Origin: Rhizodiscina lignyota
Lineage: Eukaryota > Ascomycota > Dothideomycetes > Aulographales > Rhizodiscinaceae
Reading direction: 5' to 3'
Length of the DNA stretch: 64,000 nucleotides
Assembly: GCA_010015805.1 (NCBI GenBank)
Contig: ML978123.1
Location: 1-64,000 of the forward strand
The position numbers were made by a program, and so were the translations under genes. How positions within the stretch are numbered: the stretch's first letter is position 1; the number at the start of each line of letters is the position of its first letter. This document shows positions 55,984 to 64,000 of the stretch, in pieces. Under the pieces are notes generated by a model that saw nothing but the letters and a program-made list of their open reading frames with translations, was not told the DNA's origin and did no database searches.

Positions 55984-58008
55984 ATGTACACAACGTCTTT
56001 TGCCTTCTTTGAGGCACTATGGGAGGCAGGAGTTTCTCATGTATTCGGTACAGCTCACTGAAACCGGGAATTGTAGGGCTAACATGCTAACACAATGCTA
56101 CAGTTAACCTTGGGAGCGATCATCCCTCGATTATCGAGGCAATGGTGAAGGGACAACATGAGCGACCAGATCGTTTCCCTAAGATAATAACGTGTCCAAA
56201 CGAGGTCAGTTTTCTGCTGGAGCACTCCAACATTCAAAATCTTGGTTCGAGCATTGTCCTCACAATTACCACAGATGGTAGCCTTGTCCATGGCTGATGG
56301 ATATGCTCGTTTCTCCGGCCAACCACAAGCGGTTATCGTACACGTCGACGTAGGAACACAAGGTCTCGGAGCCGCTGTCCACAACGCATCTTGCGGACGT
56401 GCTCCTGTGTTGATCTTTGCGGGCCTCTCGCCGTATACTATTGAAGGCGAAACGAGGGGCAGCAGGACAGAGTACATCCACTGGATACAGGATGTCCCAG
56501 ATCAGAAGCAGATAGTAGCGCAGTACTGCAGATATTCGGGTGAGATCAAGGATGGGAGGAATGTCAAGGTATGCTGCACAATGACCAACTCATACAGCTC
56601 ATACGCTCATACAGGACGTAGCAATTGGTCAATCGAGCTCTATCTTTCGCAACTAGCGATCCCCAGGGGCCAGTGTACCTCTGTGGCGCCCGAGAACCCA
56701 TGGAGCAGGAGATCAAGCCATATGCGCTCGATCAAGAGCACTGGAGCCCGGTTGGGCCAGCGGCATTGACTCAAACAGCTGTCAAGACGATTGCGGAAGC
56801 ATTGGTTCGAGCCGAGCAACCACTTGTTGTCACGGGATACAGCGGCAGGACGCACTCCACTGTTGGTGAGCTGGTCAAACTGGCAGACACCGTGAAGGGA
56901 TTGAGAGTACTGGATACTGGAGGCAGTGATATGTGCTTCCCTGCAGATCATCGGTAAGTCATTCGCAGCCCAGTCTAACATCCAAATATATGTTTGCTGA
57001 CAAGAGTGTAGCGCCTGGCTAGGTCTGCGCTATGGAGTGGAAGACGCTATCAAAAACGCAGATGTCATTCTCGTCGCCGACTGTGATGTCCCATGGATAA
57101 ATACGCAGTGCCACCCGAAGGAAGGTGCAAAGATCTACCACATTGACTCAGATCCACTTAAACAACAGATGCCCGTCTTCTACATCAAGGCCCTTGCTCG
57201 CTACAAGGTTAACAGTGGCACCGCCTTCCACCAGCTGCACACCTACATCAATTCCACTGATAGCCTGAGATCTGTCGTAAATAGCGAAGCTTTTCAGGAG
57301 AACTGGACGAAACTGGAGAAGTCCTATCACCAGCGCCTAGACCTGATCAAGAGCCAAGCCGTCGCTGGGAGCGACGGCACATTCGGACCATCCTACCTCA
57401 TCAACCGCCTCCGCCAAGCCTGTCCCCAAGACACAATCTGGTGTATCGAGGCCGTCACAAACACTGCCTTCGTCGCCGACCAGATCCAAGCCACGCTACC
57501 CGGCAGCTGGATTAATTGCGGCGGCGGTGGGCTTGGCTGGTCCGGCGGCGGCGCTCTGGGCGTTAAGCTCGCGACCGACAAGACCGGCGACCCTAAATTC
57601 GTGTGCCAGATCGTCGGCGACGGCACATACCTCTTCAGCGTGCCCGCGTCGGTGTACTGGATCAGCGAGCGCTACCACATCCCCATCCTGACCATTGTGC
57701 TGAACAACAAAGGCTGGAATGCACCACGGCGCTCGCTGCTGCTCGTGCATCCCGATGGCGCGGGCAGCAAGGTGAGCAATGAGGAGCTGAATATTAGCTT
57801 TGCGCCGACACCGGATTATGCGGGGATTGCGAGGGCGGCGAGCGGCGGGAAGATTTGGGCGGGCTGCACGGCTAAGGCGGGTGAGTTGGATGCGTTGCTG
57901 AAGGAGGCGGTTGAGGTGGTGAAGGGTGGGACGAGCGCGGTGTTGGAGGCTCAGCTTGAGGGGCCGCAGGGGAAGTTTGGTGGGGGAAGGGCGGTGCTTG
58001 TAGGTTGA
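55984..58008 (+). CDS. Thiamine-diphosphate-dependent enzyme, acetolactate synthase-like (5 exons)
   Basis: Predicted 595 residues. Exons 55984-56047, 56104-56204, 56275-56568, 56622-56953 and 57012-58008; introns of 53-70 bp, all GT-AG and frame-keeping. PYR domain: SFAFFEALWEAGVSHVFVNL and DHPSI, then CPNEMVALSMADGYARFSG with catalytic Glu55, and VDVGTQGLGAAVHNASCGRA. Middle domain: VRAEQPLVVTGYSGRTH. PP domain: INCGGGGLGWSGGGALGVKL and the ThDP/Mg motif from GDG (about 466-468) to NN (about 495-496). The family decarboxylates 2-oxo acids and transfers the carbanion to an acceptor. Divergence from housekeeping acetolactate synthase and the absence of a mitochondrial presequence suggest a separate decarboxylase or lyase-type activity, perhaps benzoylformate- or benzaldehyde-type; the substrate is not determined. 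Confidence 0.9.
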
Positions 58009-58240
58009 AACCTGAAAGCGTGTAAAACTTGAAATTCGGTAAAAGATTGACCTTGGGTTGAAGTGCGGGGGGTTGCGTGCTATTAGATATAGAGAAGAAA
58101 ATAGCGACTATGAATTCGAACATTGGGACTGGTCTTGCGCAAATGGATTAGTGGACACTGTTAAGTATTCGAGCACCTACCATATCTTCATTCTTTCTCT
58201 TCCTCCAACACACCTTCGCCTCAAATTCAAAGGTTTCAAA

Positions 58241-59040
58241 ATGTCTGAATCATCAAACGCATCCAAAAAGTCGTCTCCACCCGAGTACATCAGCCCGAAT
58301 TGGGTGGCGGAATGTGTAGTGGAGCCAGAGGATGTCCGTCATGGCCCCTTGCTGTTTCCACCTCGAACACAGCTACCGTACATGATTCGAGGCATCGAGA
58401 TGTGGGAATCATGGACTGCGTCCAAAAATCCATCGACGGAATATAATGATACCGATTGGGAAGACATCGAAGAGGATATCGAGGCGGCGCCGTCGAGCGA
58501 TGAACAGAACCCAAAGGACCCGTGGGATATCTCAGCTCTTTCTGCGTCTCGGCTACCTCTGAGGCCTCGATGTCTAAAGTCGGGACCATCAAGCCCTTCC
58601 ACAAATTCCTCAACGCCCGAAAATATCGAAGCGGATTGGGAAGAAATCGATTACTCGCTGTTCCCAACAAGTAATGTGCACAGCCTATGGGAGGTGTGGG
58701 ATGCGGGCACTCCTCCACCACCACCTCCAACACGGCTATCATCCACGATGTCCAGGTCCTGGAATCATTCGTACAAACACAAAATACGCCAGGGTCTCGT
58801 CGCAGAGCTGAAGGAAGAACCGAATTTGTACGAGGCTCTGGCAGCATGGACGATCAGCAATTGCCTGGCATTTCGGGGCTCAAGACTCTTCATCTACAGG
58901 ATGCTGAAGATGTCCCGCCGCGGAAGAGGTTGCAGCTCAGTCGTAGAGAGTACGGAAAAATGTTGCCACGTCCGGTGAAACGTCACAAAGAGGGTGTGCA
59001 GGAGATAGCACTGAAGATGGAAAATCGTGATAAGGACTGA
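58241..59040 (+). CDS. Hypothetical acidic-to-basic protein (2 exons)
   Basis: Model of 245 residues: exons 58241-58693 and 58756-59040 with a 62-bp intron (GTGTGG...GTCCAG). Without splicing the first frame stays open to 58978, but its end is Arg/Ser/Cys-rich and unconvincing; with splicing the reading passes to VLESFVQTQNTPGSRRRAEG and ends in REYGKMLPRPVKRHKEGVQE, which looks more protein-like. The ATG context is good (TTCAAAATGTC). The N-terminal half is rich in Trp, Asp, Glu and Pro (NDTDWEDIEEDIEAAP, ADWEEIDYS), the C-terminal half strongly basic. No known domain. Function unknown. Confidence 0.45.
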
Positions 59041-61163
59041 AAGAAAAGCGCTGCAAGAAGAGCGCCGCAAACTTGCCATGTGCGATGAAAGCGGATTGCA
59101 TACTCCTTGGAGGTATTATTTGGCAGCAGAGGTACCACTGAGGCGGTTCCTGTTTGCTAGGCGTTGACGGGTAGATGCGCTTCTGTTCAAGCAGGGGAAA
59201 AGGCTGCTCAAAGTTTGCGAAATTAAAGGATCAATTTACTTGATTCCTGTATCTGGGTCTATACACTTCAAGTGCGGCTATTCGTCAGTACAAGTGGATT
59301 ACTATCCGCAACAGGGGATGCTCGCTCGTCTACGTGTGAGATTGTTACTCTCGTGCAAGTCCAATGTGACGGTGAGCATTTTAAATGCTTCCGCTCTGAT
59401 ATCGAGGTCCCAACTTGCCCTCTGAAAAATAGTAATCGACGAGGCCTAGGGAATCGAGCTTATCGCGGGGGTCACGTCCCAAATGGGCCAGATGTGCGAG
59501 TGGTGCAAAGGTTGCAGCTCTTTGGTGTCACTCGCTCTTCCTAGTTTCTCAAGGGCAGTAATTCTCAAATATGGGGTGTGAAGACATTCGATGGTTGAGA
59601 ATGTGAAATCGACGTGCTTGGAAAGGAAGGACGCGATACGGAAATGGAATTGCGTTGCGCGAGGCTTGCGAGCGACGAATGTGGCAAAACCTCGCTCCTC
59701 CGCATCGCAGGTCGAATTCATCATTCTCCGACTGCCTCATTTGTCGCTGGAACGTGCCGTGCTCAGATGCTCGGACGCTTTCGCGTGGTTCCGTGAGTGG
59801 TCTCGCAAGCGACGTCGATAAGGTATGCATGAAATGCCAGCCCCGTGCTTTTTACTTCTGTTGATGGAAACAAAACGAAGCAATCTTGCGACTTCTGAGG
59901 AAATGCAGATGGCTGATTGACATGGAGCCCTGGATGCCCTAGGTCGTGCTTTACTTTATACTGCAACGGGACGCACAAGGCTGGAGTTTCACAGCGTGGA
60001 GAACGGGCAAGTGTTCAGGGTTGCCCCGTCGGAAAGCAGGCACGCGTTCAAATCTCACCCGCCAAGGCGAGCCTGTTTGCACTTCCCATCTTCTTTACTG
60101 CCGGCGCCACTCAGGGCAACGCTCTCTGTGCCAGGGAAACAGGTCCTAGGCACTGTCTTAAGACCGTGAAGCTCATGGATAATCCAGTCAGGTGACTGTC
60201 TCATGTCGAATCTTCCCGCCAGCTTCCCTTTCGCGCTTAGTTGGCGGCGGTCCGCTTTCTGAGGAGCCTTCGAGCCCTAAAGTTCAAACTGGGAGCGGTA
60301 TTTCCCCCTTGTGCGATATGCTCATCGTCGTCCAATGAGCAGAGAGGAGCAGTAAGTAGGTATCTTGCGCATTTTTTTGCCTCTCGTCTCCAAGAGGCAG
60401 CTTCACCTTCAGGGCCCGCGATCCGCACGCGCGTGGAATCGTCGCAATGCGAGATAAGGGCCTGGCTACCTGACTGTTTCGATCAATTTCAAAATGCACG
60501 GTCTGCGAGTTGACGTCGAGCGGCTCAATGTCAACTCTCTCCATATCGCGGGGTTCGTGCTTGGATAACACCTCCTTCATTGGGCGTAGCGGAGAATCAC
60601 GCCCAGGTCCCATCAAGTCGTGTGCCACACCACACAGCAACAGCCGCAGGAGACGCCATCCGCAAAGCCATGCGCTCGCCGTTTGACTTTCTGTTCCTGG
60701 CATAGCCATGCGATAGCTGTGCTTCTCCCGTCACCAACCGTTCATCAGCAGAGCCTTGAGCCTCGGGCGACTAGCTATTCGCCAATCTCACAGCTCTTTC
60801 CGCTGCAGAGATGTGGAGGCTCAAGCTCGAGAGAGCACTTCAGGTAGGTGACAATGGCCATTTCGCCGTCCTCACGGAGATCTTCGCCATTCATGCAGCT
60901 CTACCGGCCTTGTCCGCTGCAAGCTCTAGGGTTTCCCTGTTGACCCGATGTCAATTGCATTGTTTGATTCGCTTCAAGGAAGATGAGCATTTGAAACTCC
61001 GTTGTTTCTCCTCGTCACAACATGCAGGTCGCGTGCAAGGAGCTATGCAGATCTATCTTGTTTCCTGAGAGCTTCCAGAAAATTTATAGTTCCCCGCCTC
61101 TCCTCAATTATCTCGTCATCTCTCATCTCAATTCCTCATCTGAGAGCAATTCTCTTCGTCGCA
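59041..61163. other. Intergenic, no supported gene
   Basis: Many short overlapping frames on both strands without motif. TATA-like TTTATAG at about 61083 lies about 80 bp before the sedolisin start. Confidence 0.45.
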
Positions 61164-63158
61164 ATGCGTTTTCTCTCCATCTCGTCTCTCGTTGCTGTGG
61201 CGCAAGCTGCTAGCCTGTGGAAACCCGAAGCTCGTTCTACATACGCGCTGAAGGAAGCCCATAATGTACCTCGCCAATGGACCCGTGTTGGTCCAGCGCC
61301 CAAGGACCACATCATCAATCTGCAAATTGGCTTGAAACAAAGCCAATTTGAGGATCTTGAGAGACATTTGTACGAAGGTACGGTTCAATTGAAGCTTGAG
61401 TGGTAGCAAACTTGAAGTCTAATTCACATTTAGTTTCGGATCCTACGCATGAGCGCTATGGTCAACACCTCACGGCAGACGAGGTGAATGAGCTGGTCAA
61501 GCCAACGGACTACACTCTGAACTCAGTTCTCGAATGGCTCTTGGGTGCTGGAATTGGAGCGGAGAAGCTGAGCTACACTCCGGCCAAGGACTGGATCAAG
61601 GTCGCATTGCCAGTCGATGAAGTAGAGCGCCTGCTTGACACCGACTACTCCGTCTACATGCACCAAGAAGAGGGCCATTACTTGGTCCGCACGCCGAAAT
61701 GGTCTCTGCCGTTGCACCTCCATGAGCACATTGAAGCTATTCAGCCTACCAATGCCTTCATGCGCCCAGAGTCACAAGGCCGAACGTTGAAGCCGATTGC
61801 ACCGGAACACGCCTCTACTGCCGCATTCAAGGCTCACTACGGCTCTCCAAGTTATCCAGACGTTTCCAAAGTGTGCAACGCTTCGCTCGTGACGCCGACG
61901 TGCTTGCGCACGCTGTACGGCACCATAAACTACAAGCCTCAAGCAGCGGGCAAGAACAAGATCGCCTTGAACAACTTCCTCGGCGAGGTTCAAGCACGCT
62001 CAGACGTCGGCAAATTCCTCGCGCAATTCCGCCCTGATGCGAAAGGTGCTGAAGACAAGTTCAAGAATGTCATTATTGCCGACGCGGCACCAGACTTGGA
62101 GTTCTTGAACACAACTCAGATTACGGCCCAGACTGGTCTCGAGGGCTCGCTCGATGCGGAGACAATCATTGGTATCACCTACCCAACGCCATTGATCGCA
62201 TATTCGACTGGTGGCTCTCCTCCCTTTGTCCCAGACCTCGCCACAACAACTGATACGAACGAACCATATCTCGTCTGGGTGCAATACGTCTTGGGTCTCA
62301 AGGATTCAGAACTCCCGCAGACTGTCTCAACCTCTTACGGAGATGACGAGCAGACTGTCCCAGAGTCATACGCCAAGAAGGTCTGCAGCCTCCTTGCTCA
62401 ACTGGGCGCCCGCGGTGTTACTTCCCTTCACTCCAGCGGTGACAGTGGCGTCGGTTCCAATGGAACCTGCAAGTCCAACGACGGCAAGAACACCACCCAA
62501 TTCCTTCCTGCCTTCCCTGCCTCCTGCCCATATGTTACCACTGTCGGTGGTGTCATGGACTTCGCTCCCGAAGTCGCAGCTTTCGATCCCCGCAACGGCT
62601 TCGCCTCTGGTGGCGGCTTCAGCAACTACTTCCCTGTCCCGAGTTACCAAGCCTCGACCGTGAAGTCCTACGTCGCTAGCCTCAAGGGCGAATTCGACGG
62701 TCTCTACAACAAAGGTGGCCGCGCATACCCTGATATCTCCGCTCAGAGCGTCGCCTTTGCTGTTGAGTGGAACGGCACTGTGGTTCGCCTCGATGGCACC
62801 AGCGCTGCGTGCCCGACTGCCGCGAGCGTGATCAGTTTGTTGAACGATGCACTCATCGCAGCGGGCAAGAAGCCCTTGGGTTTCTTGAACCCCTTGTTGT
62901 ATAAGAGTCTGCACAGCGGCTTCCATGATGTCACGAGCGGGAGCGCGATTGGGTGCTCGGAGACTGGGAATCCATTGGGTTTCCCGGCGAAGAAGGGATG
63001 GGATGCGGTTACAGGTTGGGGATCTCCGGTAAGTCTCGAAGTGATGATAGTAAATATTCTGAATGCTAATGACTGAATAGGATTTCCCGGCTCTCAAGGA
63101 CCTGCTGCTTGGGAAGAAGAAGAGGAGTGACTATAAGCCGCGGGGTGCGAGGCAATAA
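61164..63158 (+). CDS. Secreted tripeptidyl-peptidase, sedolisin family S53 (3 exons)
   Basis: Predicted 628 residues. Exons 61164-61377, 61434-63028 and 63081-63158; introns of 56 and 52 bp. Residues 1-16 (MRFLSISSLVAVAQAA) are a signal peptide. A pro-domain follows (HIINLQIGLKQSQFEDLERH, then SDPTHERYGQHLTADEVNEL), which is removed on activation at acid pH. The catalytic domain starts near residue 190. Active-site residues by position: Glu308 and Asp312 (EGSLDAE), Asp408 (HSSGDSGVGSNG) and Ser528 (GTSAACPTAAS). The calcium site GFHDVTSGSAIGC...GWDAVTGWG is present; the last exon supplies DFPALKDLLLG and a short basic tail. The enzyme cuts tripeptides from protein N-termini outside the cell, for nutrient release. 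Complete and apparently active. Confidence 0.95.
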
Positions 63159-63404
63159 ATACGGGTAGATGTGGCGGAAGAAGACTGACGACATTGGATG
63201 ACTAATGTGGAATATTCTCCTGTATATTTATCTTGTATGAATGCTGCAATCAATGAATATGCGGACGGAATAGAACCATTTTGCAGATGTTCGTTTTGTG
63301 GTGACAAGTACCAACGCCCATGCATGGCCATTGGGGCAAGCAAGATGTAGTTCATCGTCCTCCTCGTCTCATTATCCCCCTCGTCTTCATCGTCCTCCTC
63401 GCCT

Positions 63405-64000
63405 TCATGTACCGATTGTCTCATGCTCTTGGTTCTGCGGTGCCTCGCACAGATTTCTATGAATATCCCAGTCGTGAGTTTGGCAGTCTTTGGAGCAGTA
63501 CCACGTGGAGCGACATCTTGAGCATTGGAGCAATTTCTCGGGCTTCTTCTTACAATATGTGCAAATCTTCGCAGAGCTTTTTTGATAAAGCCAGTGCGGA
63601 TTCACAGTTCTTTTCCCATTGATGTCAAGCGTGATCTTCGCAGTTCCATACGTGGATTTCTTCCATCTCTTTTGATGGAATACGTCCACTGTCATATTCC
63701 TCCCAGCGCCTCTGATTGTTGTCGGGTTCGTGATCGCATCGCCCCAGATATAACCAGAGATGGGCTTCCACGATCCATCTTCTTTGATTCCAAAGGAAGC
63801 CTGGCATTCCCATCCATCATCCATGTTAAGGTAGGTACCGAAAGTGACCACACGATCGTTCCGTGCGATAATCAGCAGAGCGCCTTTGTCTTGGGCCTTC
63901 TTCGAATACTGGAATTTATTTCCCCATTCCACTGAGTTGTACTTGTCCGTGTCGAGGAATGCACGGAGGGCATTCGGATGCAAGTTGTAGAGGCATGTGG
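63405..64000 (-). CDS. MYND zinc-finger protein, 5' end beyond the window
   Basis: Partial: the frame is still open at the right edge, so the start is missing. At least 195 residues are visible. The C-terminus is a MYND finger: CTYCKKKPEKLLQCSRCRST, then WYCSKDCQTHDWDIHRNLC, giving C-x2-C, C-x2-C, C-x3-C and H-x3-C zinc ligands. The upstream part (FGTYLNMDDGWECQASFGI, SGYIWGDAITNP) is a beta-rich stretch I do not recognise. MYND fingers bind proline-rich peptides; no SET domain is visible in this part. It is convergent with the sedolisin gene, 247 bp away. Confidence 0.8.
   Translation of the reverse strand, partial: TCLYNLHPNALRAFLDTDKYNSVEWGNKFQYSKKAQDKGALLIIARNDRVVTFGTYLNMDDGWECQASFGIKEDGSWKPISGYIWGDAITNPTTIRGAGRNMTVDVFHQKRWKKSTYGTAKITLDINGKRTVNPHWLYQKSSAKICTYCKKKPEKLLQCSRCRSTWYCSKDCQTHDWDIHRNLCEAPQNQEHETIGT

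Noticed and set aside
60030-60070. GTTCAAATC resembling a tRNA T-loop
   Set aside because: The flanking five bases do not pair.
1-64000. CRISPR array, rRNA genes, complete transposon
   Set aside because: No short regular repeat-spacer pattern, no rRNA-like stretch, and no transposase or reverse transcriptase frame was found.

Overview
The window is nuclear DNA from a filamentous ascomycete (Pezizomycotina). Evidence: moderately GC-rich, densely packed genes on both strands; short GT-AG introns of about 46-102 bp with CTAAC/CTGAT-like branch sites; two very large chitin synthases with myosin-like heads in the head-to-head layout typical of these fungi; a fungal P450, a secreted tyrosinase, a sedolisin protease and a Ser/Ala-rich wall protein. 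A Dothideomycete is my best guess, but nothing here proves the class. I rebuilt exon structures by hand; every multi-exon model given keeps frame and gives a plausible full-length product unless stated.

Layout. 1-5 kb: a heptad-repeat coiled-coil gene and a three-exon cytochrome P450. 5.7-18.8 kb: class V chitin synthase (minus) and class VII chitin synthase (plus) diverging from a 1.8-kb spacer. 20.4-21.8 kb: secreted tyrosinase (minus). 23.6-27.2 kb: a multi-pass membrane protein of unknown function (minus), diverging from a membrane-protein pseudogene with a frameshift and a stop. 28-37.7 kb: PH-domain protein, coiled-coil protein, mitochondrial L-2-hydroxyglutarate dehydrogenase-like enzyme and a small TATA-driven gene. 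37.7-44.5 kb: a CX5R phosphatase-like gene and a disordered protein ending in a possible PP1-docking motif, flanked on both sides by decayed repeats; the right-hand block shows a clear period of about 163 bp. 44.7-51.5 kb: tautomerase, a pol-III-type SINE-like relic, an LRR-like protein, a methyltransferase-like protein and a pirin with an N-terminal membrane segment. 53-64 kb: Ser/Ala-rich GPI-type protein, ALKBH6-like dioxygenase, five-exon ThDP enzyme, a hypothetical protein, a sedolisin and the 3' part of a MYND-finger gene cut by the window edge.

How the genes fit together. The clearest functional unit is the chitin synthase pair (polarised wall synthesis). The tyrosinase, wall protein and sedolisin act outside the cell or in the wall. 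I see no convincing biosynthetic cluster: the P450 stands alone beside housekeeping-type genes. I found no CRISPR array, rRNA, intact tRNA or complete transposon. The least ordinary signals are the decayed ~163-bp periodic array with its foldback neighbour, the heptad-repeat gene, the damaged membrane-protein gene and the pirin start-site conflict. None amounts to a demonstrated new system.
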